64,000 bases of DNA. Source: Litsea cubeba (Eukaryota; Streptophyta; Magnoliopsida; Laurales; Lauraceae). Position numbers and translations under genes: made by a program. The DNA lies in assembly GCA_012931725.1 (NCBI GenBank), contig CM022945.1:17001382-17065381 (forward strand), in the 5' to 3' direction. The notes beneath the pieces were generated by a model. The model was not told the DNA's origin. It saw only the letters and a list, made by a program, of their open reading frames with translations, and did no database searches. Positions 11,786 to 22,226 of this stretch are shown here, piece after piece. The stretch's first letter is position 1; every line of letters begins with the position of its first letter.

Positions 11786-12180
11786 CATGAAAATCTGGGC
11801 CGTGCTTGTCGTGCCCAGGCCTCGCCTGCATGGCCCATGAAGGGTATATGGGCTGGGCCCACCCCTTTATGGGTCTGCCCAGTACGGCTCTAGTAGTGCC
11901 GTGCTGGGCCGTGCAGCCCGTGGGCGACCCACAGATCCCCTCCCCCTTTTTTTTTTTTTTTAAATTGGACCCAAACATGGCCTGAAATGAAATTGGGTTT
12001 CAATTTTTAAAATCCGGAACTACTTGACTCGAATTTGGGTTTTGTGTCAAATTGGGTTAGCCAGTGTTGAACTCCGCCTATGTTGGGGTATCCTTGACAT
12101 AGCCGGTCCCAAGCCCGGACAAAGGAGGAGGGTTGTGCGTTAGGTAGCCGACAGCCAGCACAATACTCAGTCGGATTTTT

Positions 12181-15100
12181 ATGGATTTGAGACCTAATGA
12201 AATTTCGTTGGGGCGTCCCCTACTTAGCGACGCGCTGTATGGTCCGGGTACAGTGATAAGTGAGCAAGGACCGCTGCATCGGCGCCCGGGTGCAGTGCTA
12301 AATAGGCAAGGGTCCTCACACTTTATTGGGCGAGTGTGGGGGGTAAGGAAGCTAGTCCAAAATAGAAGGCTGAGATTGGGCACTTGGAACATTGGGAGCC
12401 TAACTGGGAAACTTATGGAAGTGGTAGATACAATGGAAAGGAGACGAATCGCAATTGCTTGCTTGCAAGAGACAAGATGGGTGGGACACAAAGCTAAAGA
12501 GATTGAGAGGACCGGGTATAAGTTATGGTATACGGGACTTAATAGATCGAGGAATGGGGTCGGCATAGTGGTAAACAAGGACTTAAAGGAAGATGTAGTG
12601 AATGTAAAGCGCTATGGAGATAGGATGCAATTAAGTTAGTGTTAGGAGAAGAGATAGTGAACGTATTTAGTGCTTATGCCCCCCAGGTGGGCTTAGGAGA
12701 TGGACATAAGGAGAAGTTTTGGGAGGACTTGGAAGGAGTGCTACTAGAGATACCCCAAGGAGAGATGGTCTTCATAGGAGGTGATTTGAACGGTCATGTA
12801 GGACGTGACGTAGATGGATACATAGGAGTACACGGGGGATATGGGTACGGTAATAGAAATGAAGAAGGGAAGGATATCTTGGAGTTTTCAGTGGCTTATG
12901 ATCTCATGGTAACTAACACATTTTTTAGAAAGAGAGAGGAGCATTTGGTGACTTATAAGAGTGGCTCATCGAGGACACAAATTGACTTCTTCTTAACTAG
13001 GAAAAGAGACCGTTTAGCTTGTAAAGATTGTAAGGTTATACCGGGGGAGAGCTTGACTTCCCAACATAGGTTGTTGATCATAGATGTGCAGTTACAAAGG
13101 TGGACTAGAAAAAAGAAGTTGTATAGATGCTCAAGGACTAAATGGTGGAAACTAAAAGGTGATAAGCAACTAGCTTTAAGGGAAAGAGTACTAGAGGAAA
13201 ACGTTTGGGCGACAGAAGAGAGTGCAAATAATATGTGGGATAAGGTAGCAGAGTGTATTAGGAGGGTAGGGAAAGAAGTCTTAGGAGAATCTAAAGGGGG
13301 AGCTCCGGTACAGAAAGAGGCATGGTGGTGGAGCGAAGCCGTCCAAGACAAGATAAGAGTTAAAAGAGAGTGCTTTAAAACTTGGCAAAAGGATCGAATT
13401 GAAGCGAACTTGGAGAGGTATAAAGAAGCAAAAAGAGAAACCAAAAAGGCAGTTAGTGAGGCCAAGGCAAAGGCATTTGAGGAGCTATATAGGCGACTTG
13501 ACACTAAGGAAGGCGAAAGAGAGATATTCAAGCTTGCTAAAACTAGAGATCGGCGGACCAAGGACTTAAACCAAGTTAAATGCATTAAGGATGAGGATGA
13601 AAATGTATTAGTAAAGGAAGAGGAGATAAAGGAGCGTTGGAAGAGCTACTTCTACAAGTTATTTAACGAAAGCAGTAGTAGTGACATACAATTGGGGCAG
13701 CTTACCATTTCTAGAGAAGAAGCGAATCATATGTTCTATAGGAGAATCAGTAGGGAAGAAGTTAAAGAAGTATTGAAAAGAATGAAGAATGGGAAAGCGG
13801 TTGGGCCAGATGGTATCCCTATTGAGGTCTGGAGGTGCTTGGGGGAGGATGGTATTAGTTGGTTGACAAAGCTTTTTAATGTAGTGCTAAAGAGCAAGAA
13901 GATGCCTAATGCATGGAGGAAAAGTATTCTTATACCCATATACAAGAACAAAGGAGATATTCAGAACTGTGCGAACTACCGCGGGATTAAATTGATGAGC
14001 CATACGATGAAATTATGGGAGAGAGTTATTGAGAGAAGACTAAGAAGAACAACAAATATTTCAGAGAATCAATTTGGTTTCATGCCTGGGAGATCAACCA
14101 TGGAGGCTATCTTTCTCCTGAGGAGGTTAATGGAACAGTATAGAGAAGGTAAGAGAGATTTACATATGGTGTTCATTGACTTGGAGAAGGCCTATGACCG
14201 GGTTCCTAGGGAGATTCTTTGGAAAGTTCTGGAAAAGAAAAGAGTTTGTGTCGCTTATATTGAGGCGATAAAGGATATGTATGATAGAGTCGTGACATCT
14301 ATAAGGACGACTGGCGGCGAAACTAAGGAGTTTCCTATCACGATTGGTCTACACCAAGGCTCAGCGTTAAGCCCGTACTTGTTTGCCCTAGTTATGGATG
14401 AGATTACAAGACATATCCAGGATGAGGTGCCGTGGTGTATGCTATTTGCAGATGACATTGTTTTAGTGGATGAGACGAGAGAAGGAGTGAATGCTAAACT
14501 TGAATTGTGGCGGAAAACATTAGAGACAAAAGGGTTTAGGCTAAGTCGATACAAAACGGAATATATGGAATGCAAGTTTAGTCAAAGCAGGACACCTAGT
14601 AACATAGAAGTAAGTTTGGGCACACAAAAGATAGTAGAGAAAGAAAACTTTAGGTACCTTGGATCTATGGTGCAACAGGATGGAGGGATTGATACTGATG
14701 TAAGTCACAGGATTCAAGCCGGGTGGACCAAATGGAGGAGTGCTTCGGGGGTCTTGTGTGATCGGAAAGTCCCCCTCAAGGTTAAAGGAAAGTATTATAA
14801 GGTGGCGGTACGGCCAGCGTTGTTATATGGATCAGAGTGTTGGGCAGTAAGCATAATCATGTCAAGAAGATGGAAGTTGCGGAGATGAGAATGCTAAGAT
14901 GGATGTGCGGGATCACAAGGAGAGATAGGATTAGGAATGAGGAGATTAGGGGCATAGTAGGAATAGCACCGATTGGAGATAAAATGAGAGAAAATCGACT
15001 GAGATGGTTCGGCCATGTTAGAAGGCGTCCAACAGAGGCACCTGTTAAAAGGTGTGAAAGCATGGAGTTTGCCAAGAGTAGGAGAGGGAGAGGGAGACCC

Positions 15101-15217
15101 AAGAGAAGTTGGAAAGAAACTATTAAACATGATCTTGCCTACATGGATCTAACGGAGGACATGGCCCTAAACAGATTTGATTGGCGTTGTCAAATCCATA
15201 TAGCCGACCCCACCTAG
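12181..15217 (+). pseudogene. RTE endonuclease-reverse transcriptase ORF with two frameshifts
   Basis: The ORF reads in three segments: 12181-12636, about 12633-14850 and about 14850-15217. First comes an apurinic-type endonuclease (LRLGTWNIGSLTGK, ACLQETRW, FIGGDLNGHVG, SGSSRTQIDF). Then a reverse transcriptase with GKAVGPDGIPIE, FIDLEKAYDRVPR, GLHQGSALSPYLFALVMDE and the catalytic LFADDIVL (FADD at 14445-14456). Last is the RTE C-terminal region (RWFGHVRRRP, ending IHIADPT). One base is missing near 12631 and one near 14850; both move the frame by -1 while homology continues. Catalytic residues are otherwise kept. It would nick target DNA and copy element RNA in place. Confidence 0.93.
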
Positions 15218-15227
15218 TGGGAAAAGG

Positions 15228-15260
15228 CTTGGTTTGGTTTGGTTTGGTTTGGTTTGGTTT
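15228..15260 (+). repeat. (TTTGG)n tail of the LINE
   Basis: Six or seven TTTGG units follow the LINE stop codon and end at the 3' target-site duplication. A simple-repeat 3' tail is typical of RTE elements. Confidence 0.9.
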
Positions 15261-16435
15261 GGGTTAGCCAGTGTTGGTTTAAGAGCCCAACTTGAATTGG
15301 ACTATGCTAGGATCAGTAAATCTAGTTTTTAAGCATGGTCTAACATACCATCAAATCAATAATCCAGGTCACCAAATCTTGAGCCCTCCCACTTGACACC
15401 TAAATAATATTTAAAACTTCCCATCATTCAGAAGAGAAAAATGTTGTTGTCCCCTCTTGAAAATTACAGACCCAGATGATGGATTTAAGATAAATGGCGT
15501 TGTCTCCTTAAAAAAAGTACAGACCCAGATGATGGATTTACACGGGCCAGGCCCTACTCGTGGGGTTTGGTCCCTCAAGCTCTGTGCCTGGCCGGGCCGC
15601 CCGCGGGCTTTGGGGCGCTGGCCCAAAATCCATGCCATGCCGGGCTGTGCCTTGGGCCTGGCAGCCCTGGCCTAGCACGGCCAGGTTGGGCTTTCGGGCC
15701 GGGACGGGCCAGCCGTTGACTACACGATTTTTTCAGGCCGAGCCCGTGCTGGGCTTGGGCGTCCCGCCCAGATTTACATGCTAAGCGTGGTGGGTTAACA
15801 GAGCTGCATAACGAAACCTGCATACAGAGTGGAACAAAGATGAACATCCAAACAAGTGCCAAGAGAAACGTGATCAGCCGGCCATTTCTTATCCTGTATA
15901 ACCTTAATCTTGATCTCAACCCATCAGATCGATGGCCCATTTGAAGGATTTTCAGTTGATTACCATGGCCCACTTCAGCAAATGGATTGGTACCAAACAG
16001 CTTTGAAGGCGTTTGGGACTCCACTAGATTCGTTAGGAGCCGTGCAAGACATTCGCATTTGCCAGCTTTTTATGGACTACAGACACGGAGAGAGAGAGAG
16101 AGACACTCAAATCATATCTACAAGTCCCACTTGCGCGTTCATGTGTGATCGCAGCCTTCTAATTCCAGCAACTGCAAGCAAAGTCAACTTACATTATCCA
16201 ATCTCAAAAGAAAATTTCCAGTCCCAAGTACCCTTACCTCTTTTCCTGAAATGACCATTTGCACAAAGCCAATAGGAGATGAACGAAGGGACAGTTTAGT
16301 CACTTCCACATTTTATTCAACGTTCAAATGCTTCATCAAGGTTGCTTTCAAAAGTCAAAACCCAAACAGCAGAGGATATATTCTTCTTTCCTTGCCCTTT
16401 CTTCATATTTTTACTTGCTTCACCCCTCTCGAGGC

Positions 16436-16443
16436 TATAAATA
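16436..16443 (+). promoter_or_regulatory. TATA box of small gene 1
   Basis: TATAAATA 72 bp upstream of the ATG at 16508. The equivalent box is kept in copies 2 and 3. Confidence 0.85.
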
Positions 16444-16507
16444 CATACCATTAAGCTTTCATTTTCTACAGACAACGATTGAGATTTGAGACTATATAGA
16501 GAAAGAG

Positions 16508-16795
16508 ATGGAAGGCCTCATTCCTTTTGTGTTCAATGCGATCATGAAGAAAACAGATGGAAGCAAGTACAGAAGCCTCTCCGACAGTTCAAGCCGCCGC
16601 CGCCCTTTTCTGTTATTGGAGCATGCGGGCTCGTTTGATGGTTCGTCTCATAGGAGAACGAGATCTGACTTCCAGAACCCAACGTCTGAGTCTTTGGAGT
16701 GGAGATCATCTGGTCCTGATTCGCATCCCTCGCAGATGATACATAAGAAGAGCTCGCACCAGATGACAGACGGTAATACGAGGTCTCGATCTTGA
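16508..16795 (+). CDS. Small plant protein MEGLIPFVFNAI family, copy 1 (95 aa)
   Basis: Intronless ORF of 95 codons. The N-terminus MEGLIPFVFNAIMKK is hydrophobic then basic; next comes a Ser-rich stretch (SLSDSSS), a basic SSHRRTRSDFQ motif at about residues 48-58, and a conserved GPDSHPSQMIHKKSS near the C-terminus. RTRSDF is a plausible basophilic-kinase site (inference). There is no signal peptide or transmembrane helix. Proteins opening MEGLIP(F/M)V are known in land plants as small uncharacterised proteins; no biochemical role is claimed. The start is set by the ATG shared by three copies and by the TATA spacing. Its C-terminus is more diverged than those of copies 2 and 3, but the frame is intact. 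Confidence 0.85.
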   Translation: MEGLIPFVFNAIMKKTDGSKYRSLSDSSSRRRPFLLLEHAGSFDGSSHRRTRSDFQNPTSESLEWRSSGPDSHPSQMIHKKSSHQMTDGNTRSRS

Positions 16796-17390
16796 AAGAT
16801 GAAAAAGGAAAACAAGATCACCGAAATAAATTGGTTGCAAGATGTAGAAATGTTATATTCTTTCTTCTTCTTTTTTATTTTCTTTTGATGGTATTCACTT
16901 GTTGGAATTGTAATTCTGGATGATTTGTGAATTGTAAGTGTTTGGAATTGAAGGAATTTTTTTTTATTTGATCATTCATGAGCTGATGATCTTGGCCCTT
17001 GAGGAGGCATTATAGTTACATGCATGTGGGGTTCGTTACATGCACTCATGTGGATTATTTTCATCTGCAATATATATACTGGGGGGTGTTGTCAATGGAT
17101 CACCTCATATTATCCCATTATCAGAAGGACCTGAACCCAACAAACCACCCACCCCCCCCCCCCCACCAAAAAAAAAAAAAAAAACAGAGAAAACTCAGCG
17201 GGGAGCCATGGACCATGCATGGTTTTTAAAAGGACAAATATCGGGGTTAGGATTTTGGACCATGGATCTGGACCTGATTGATAGTTGGGCTGGGGACACA
17301 TCTAATTAAGTCCAAAACCCAAACCAGTTTAACTAATTATGTTATCACAACACTCAAAGCCAGTTAATCAGTCATAGCAACTTCCATTGA

Positions 17391-20300
17391 AAGAATGTGG
17401 CATGATTGCAAAGGAAGATCGAGCCGTAGATATCCTCCTTGTAGACAATATGGCATGATTGCATATGTCATATTGTGGCCCAGTTTGCAGTCGATCCACA
17501 ATTGGATCTCATCCTGCATGCACTTGGAACCCGGTGATCCTTCCAAAGAGGAGGATATATATATATAGCATTTCCTTATTTTCTTGATGAGTTTTTTTTA
17601 GATTTTTTTTTTTTTTTTTGATACCACAACCTAAGGCGCTGCGAGCCTGAGACCCAAGAGGAAAGGGAGTCCATGGTGCCCATTAAGCCATGATATCAAA
17701 GAATTCACACGCACCCCAAAGAATCAAGGAGCCAGAAGTGGAGAACGCAAACAACTAAATTTGCATGGTAGAACTCTTGCTTTTTATATTCTCTACACGT
17801 GCAAGTATAGGCACGTGAGGGAGATTATACGCGATATAATTCAAAACATCAACTGCCAATCACTTAAAAAACTCTAACTACCAACTGTTTAATAATTTCA
17901 GCTATCAACGAAACCAAAAATTTATTAAACTCTCAAGTTTCCAAACTCTACAAAAATCTTCTGAATTTTTCATTATAATTCCGGATGTTTCTAAATATTC
18001 TACCAAAACATCTTCAAGTTGGCACAAAACTTCAACAAAAGTGTCATTGATTTGGCAAGAATGAGGCCAACCGCTTTCTAGTATGGACTGGCCACTTTCC
18101 AAGGGCATGGATAGGTTGCACCTCAGCATTGCCACGCAGTGGCGGAGCCACTTAGAGTTGAGAAGGGGCAATTGCGGCTTTCCCCCTTCTCATTCCCTTT
18201 TTTTCCTCGTTTGTCCCTCTTCTACTTGTTTTTTCTTTGTCTAATGAGTTGAATTTTCAAAATATATAAGGATAATTTTGTCTTTTAACTTATATTAAAA
18301 AAAAACACATCATACGTAAGATTTCATACGATTCTTCTTGCTTATTTTATTCCTCCCCTTTCTACATGACAACTACCTAACGCCTTCTCAAATAAATATG
18401 TACTAGCATAATAACAAATGCTAGGCATGGGCATGACCCACATGGCTAGGGTCCCAGGTCCATCTTACTGCTTTTGACATTTTTTTGATAAATAATTACA
18501 TAATTATATTGTATGGTGTAGTAGTTAGGTTTGTTCACATAATCACATCTCACAGCTTATACATTTTTAGCTTTTAACCAAGGCTCAATTTTAAAAAGTC
18601 AAAATTGAAAGAAATCTGGTTAAAATTGAATCCAAAATCCTCAGCTTTAATATATTATAATCTTGTATTCCCTCTCTTTTCTTTTCTTTTCTTTTATCCT
18701 TTTATTGTACCTAGAATAGAGGACCTCTTAAGTTTAGTACTCATAATTATAACGTTTTGGATGCTTGCCCAGTAAGTTGTAATTAAAACTTAAAATTTTA
18801 AGATTCTAATTCAAAATTCAAAATAAATCAGATCTAATTATTTCTTAGTAAGAAACTTTATGTGGCTGTAAATAAAAATACTTTATAGCATTTCAAAAAA
18901 AATTTGTACTAATTCCCATTTTATGACATTGAAGAAATGATTTAATCTGTTTTTTTTATTTTTTATTTGTAACTATAATCATGTGCTCATAAGTAAATAA
19001 GGTAAAATCATATAATTCTCAATTCTTCTCCACTCTTGTGGACCCATTATTGAATGTTGTTTGATGTATAGAGCAATATAAATTCATTATTTTTATCTTT
19101 TTTGGGATATAATCTATGAACTACTTTATTGATTAAATTTCACTTTGCACATATGATTTAAAAATTAAGCTAATTTTTTAATTCGTTCTCAAATATCATT
19201 TTTTTATTTTTTTAATAAATATCACTAGTTGTAGCACAATGAGAGACTTGGGTAGGTACGTGAGTACTTGCCATTCTCAAAAAAAGAAATCTCGCTAAGA
19301 AAAAACTTTTATCTGTCCCCACCCCTAAGAGAAAATCCTGGCTTTCCCATTGCTTGCAGGGTTTGGTTTGAATAGTTATCATTACCATTGGAAGGTGATA
19401 TCGGCGGAGAGAGTCAAATGCTATGGGAAAACAAAAACTATCAATTGATGTTATTTTGTTCCAAAATCTAGAACAAATATCCATATATAGAAGTTCTCAC
19501 TTCTCCCCCTCTCTTGTTCTTCCGAGATTATAAAGATAAAAGGAATAATAGTTCTTGTGGTAAAGAGCTTCTCTCTCATTCTGTTTGATTCTTCTTCTTA
19601 CTACCAAGTTCCATCTTAACCTGTCATCCCGTTTGTTAATTTAAATAGTGTGTAGTGAAGGTGATGTATATGTCACATCATTGCTTTTTATAGGTGAAAA
19701 GTGAAATAAAAAGAATGAATAAAATATAAGTGGGTTATGATGGTATTTTATTTTTAGTTGTTTAAGATGAAATATTTTTGACTTTTTATATGGGGGAAAT
19801 GTAGTTTTTTTGTCTTTTAGTGAGTAAATGTAGTTGCTTTTTGACTTTTTGTTGGAAAAGATGGAGGGAGTTTTGGTAAAAAGAGCTTTTGATATAATGT
19901 TTAACTTGACTTAACTTTAGAGGAGAAATTTTATCAAACGGAGCCTAAGAATTTCTTTTTTATGTAATTTTATCATGCTGTATAGTGCTTCTGGATGGTA
20001 TTAATGTCAAGCCCTTTTTGGCTCCACCACCCACTTCAGTACATACCCTTGTGTGCAGCTCATGAAGCCTGGAAACAACCACAGACGCTGGCGCAAGATA
20101 AGAAAAGAAAATAAAATCAACCACTAGCAATTGGTTTTTACAGGGCTTCAAACTTCAACTCACTTTTTGGATTGCTTTGCACTCTCTGCTTATCGAGTGC
20201 TCCCAATTTAAAGAACTTCACTAAGTGCACTAAATTTAAAGAACTTCACTATGTGATTTGAGATATTTTAGAGTTTTTTTGAGTGCCAGATGATGTAATT

Positions 20301-20845
20301 AAAAACCAATTTGGAGATTTTCTGATATCATCTGGTTCAACCATTTTTCATGATAAAAAAGTTTGTGATATCATTCCTAGCCCCAGCTGGTGTTGGAGAC
20401 TCAGAGAATAAAAATAATGGTGATTAAGGAGAGGTGAAAACTGCTCTCTTTCCACTCTCTTGGCCCTTTACTTGTGGAAGACAATTTGGTGAATATCATG
20501 TTGTTTCTTTTTATATAACTGATGTCAAAATAAAATAAATAATCATTAGAATGGAGAAGTTATTAAAAAAGCAGGGTCCCATATTTCTACGATCAACCCA
20601 GATTATGTATCTGGTGCGATCCATCGTGCTAGCAATGATGGAAAATTATCCTCCTCCAATTAAAGAAAATAAATATTATTAAAGAAAAATAAAATATTAA
20701 TCCATTAATCAAACACCACAATTGCCATGCTGGATTTATAGTAATTAGTCATCGAGAAATTGAATTGGGTCTTTCAATATTTTTGCTAACTTTTTAAATA
20801 TCTTCATCATTGATAGGACCCTCTTGAGTTTCAACGTACGCTTCA
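17391..20845. other. Repeat-derived DNA without a gene
   Basis: No coding exon recognised. A T-run (about 17600) precedes unidentified sequence. The ends of a possible DNA element are listed at 18130-20035. The remainder is very AT-rich. Confidence 0.5.
18130..20035. mobile_element. Possible DNA transposon remnant
   Basis: AGTGGCGGAGCCACTTAG near 18130 and, inverted, GGCTCCACCACCCACTT near 20020 resemble the GTGGCGGAGCCA ends of common plant DNA elements. The pairing is imperfect, the interior is AT-rich, and no transposase or target-site duplication was found. Confidence 0.25.
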
Positions 20846-21176
20846 AATATTTTAGAGGTTTTTACCAGAAAATACACTTTATGTGGTCAGTACACCGAAC
20901 AGTGAACATTAGACAAACATGCACTTAGCTAACAGGGAATCCGTATAGGATTCCTAATTTTTTTTACCATTTTTTTTGATGGTCGAACTCGATCTTCAAT
21001 TTAAGCGCTGAAGGTCGTATTCGACGCTAAGATAGAAAGTGACCTTAATATATTTTAGTTCTCTGCGTCGAATTTGACCTTGTAAGAAACACCCGAAGGT
21101 CGCATTCGACCGAAAATATACATGAATTCGTGTATGAGTTGTACTGACCTTCCTAGAAATTGTTCATCCTTTTATT

Positions 21177-21183
21177 TATAAAG
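21177..21183 (+). promoter_or_regulatory. TATA-like box upstream of the MADS ORF
   Basis: TATAAAG just inside the left terminal repeat, 241 bp before the ATG at 21418. If original to the donor gene, the element captured promoter and 5' UTR as well as coding sequence (inference). Confidence 0.45.
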
Positions 21184-21355
21184 CCGTTGGAGTTCATCAA
21201 CTTGGAATATCTCGCTCGCTCTTTTTTCCTTTTCTTTTTACGGAAGAAAAACAGAGAGCCAAGTTCATCAACGAGAACGAGGGTTTTCGTTTTCTTTTCT
21301 GTCTTTGTCTTTTGTTCATCCACATCAAGAAAGAGAGAGTTTTGGAGGGGCAAGA

Positions 21356-21356
<1 letters not shown>

Positions 21357-21417
<61 letters not shown>
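21357..21417. repeat. (TA)n(GA)n microsatellite
   Basis: About ten TA units followed by about twenty GA units directly before the MADS-box ATG. It would lie in the 5' UTR and is likely length-variable. Confidence 0.95.
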
Positions 21418-21421
<4 letters not shown>

Positions 21422-22092
21422 GAAAGAGAAAGAGAGGGATGGAATTGGTGCAAGACAAGCAAGAATGAATGGTGACATTCTCAAAGAGACGACATGGTCT
21501 CTTCAAGAAAGCCCAAGAGCTTAGCAAATTGTCCGACTACGAAATTGCCATCATTACATTCTCCGGTGCTGGAAAGGCCTTCACCTTCGGATCCTCTGAA
21601 TTTGACGACATCATCACTCGCTACCTTTCCATCACCTCCACCTCCCCAGTGAAAGGCCTTCAAGTTGAGTGCCAGTCGCCCAACCACCTTGAGCACCACG
21701 TGATGGAAGTCGCCAATCAAGAATTCGAACAAGAAAATCTTTTCATCTCCCAGACCCACGAGATGGTTTCATCTTCCTCCTCAATCACCACTGCTAAATT
21801 GTCGTCGATCGTTCCCGAGCATTCATCTGAACATGATTTGACTGGTGTTCATCCTTGGAATGGATGGGATCAGTTTTATCCTCAATTTGATGAACGAGGA
21901 GGAGAAGAATGGAATGAATGTGGGTTTGACATTGGGACTGCTTCTGCACCGACCTTCTTTCAATCTCCTTGCAGCCACCAGCTCAGGTCGAATTCATGTA
22001 CATTTTTGAATCAATGCTACATTCGAGAACTAAAATGTATTAATGTCACTTTGTATCTCAGCGTCGAATTCAACCTTCAGTGCTGGAATTGA
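21418..22092 (+). pseudogene. Type I MADS-box (AGL62-like) gene with one in-frame stop
   Basis: From the ATG at 21418 the frame reads MGKRKRGMELVQDKQE, then TGA at 21466-21468, then continues in the same frame MVTFSKRRHGLFKKAQELSK and YEIAIITFSGAGKAFTFGSS to a stop at 22092. TFSKRR-GLFKKA-EL and the hydrophobic beta-strand segment are the core of the MADS DNA-binding domain; GKAFTFG places it in type I M-alpha, near AGL62. The stop sits where relatives usually have Arg, so a CGA-to-TGA change is the simplest explanation. Restarting at 21469 would lose the N-terminal DNA-contacting arm. The C-terminal 30-40 codons run into the transposon's right inverted repeat, so the protein end is chimeric. 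M-alpha factors act in female gametophyte and endosperm development in other plants. Confidence 0.88.
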
Positions 22093-22226
22093 AGGTCGAA
22101 TTCGACCACCGAAAAAAAATAGAAATCTTGTACGGATTCCTTGTTAGGTGCATGTTTGCCTAATGTTCACTGTTCGGTGTACTGACCACATAAAGTGTAT
22201 TTTTCGGTAAAAATCCCAATATTTTA

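Larger units (their letters stand above)
12070..15260 (+). mobile_element. RTE-clade LINE, nearly full length
   Basis: A 3.2-kb non-LTR retrotransposon bounded by exact 16-bp target-site duplications GGGTTAGCCAGTGTTG (12054-12069 and 15261-15276). It has a short 5' UTR, one long coding region for endonuclease and reverse transcriptase, and a 3' tail of TTTGG repeats rather than poly(A), as plant RTE elements show. It is inserted in the hAT-like element 11786-15780 and must be younger than it. Two single-base deletions break its ORF, so it is probably inactive. Confidence 0.95.
11786..15780. mobile_element. hAT-like DNA element, split by an RTE LINE
   Basis: The left end reads CATGAAAATCTGGGCCGTG. 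The reverse complement of the right end reads CATGTAAATCTGGGCGGGAC. Inside both ends (11795-11945 and 15540-15775) lie dense GGGCC/GGCCC words of the kind found in hAT subterminal repeats. Without the LINE (12070-15260) the element would be about 0.8 kb and non-coding. An 8-bp target-site duplication could not be established, so class and exact ends are inferred. Confidence 0.5.
15820..17390 (+). repeat. Duplicated block, copy 1 (of 3)
   Basis: Holds small gene 1 with upstream and downstream DNA related to 24350-26130 and 28870-33610. Shared landmarks in order: ATCAATGGCCCA-type word, TATGGACTACAGACAC, TATAAATA box, the CDS, the 3' word TTGGAATTGTAATTCTGGAT, and the downstream word CACATC(C/T)AAT. 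All copies have the same orientation. Copy 1 is the most diverged in the coding 3' end. Confidence 0.85.
20855..22217 (+). mobile_element. Pack-MULE carrying a MADS-box gene
   Basis: Long terminal inverted repeats: the left starts GAGGTTTTTACC and the right, read inverted, GGGATTTTTACC. They are nearly identical for about 90 bp (including ACACTTTATGTGGTCAGTAC) and, with gaps, stay alignable for over 200 bp. The insertion is flanked by exact 9-bp duplications AATATTTTA (20846-20854 and 22218-22226), the length typical of Mutator-like elements. There is no transposase; the interior is a promoter-like segment and a type I MADS-box ORF. A non-autonomous Mutator-like element with a captured gene is a Pack-MULE. 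Confidence 0.92.

Noticed and set aside
12953..13585. 210-codon frame on the minus strand
   Set aside because: It is the antisense shadow of the RTE LINE ORF.
15228..15260. Telomere-like or interstitial simple repeat (TTTGG)n
   Set aside because: It directly follows the LINE ORF and ends at the target duplication, so it is the LINE tail.
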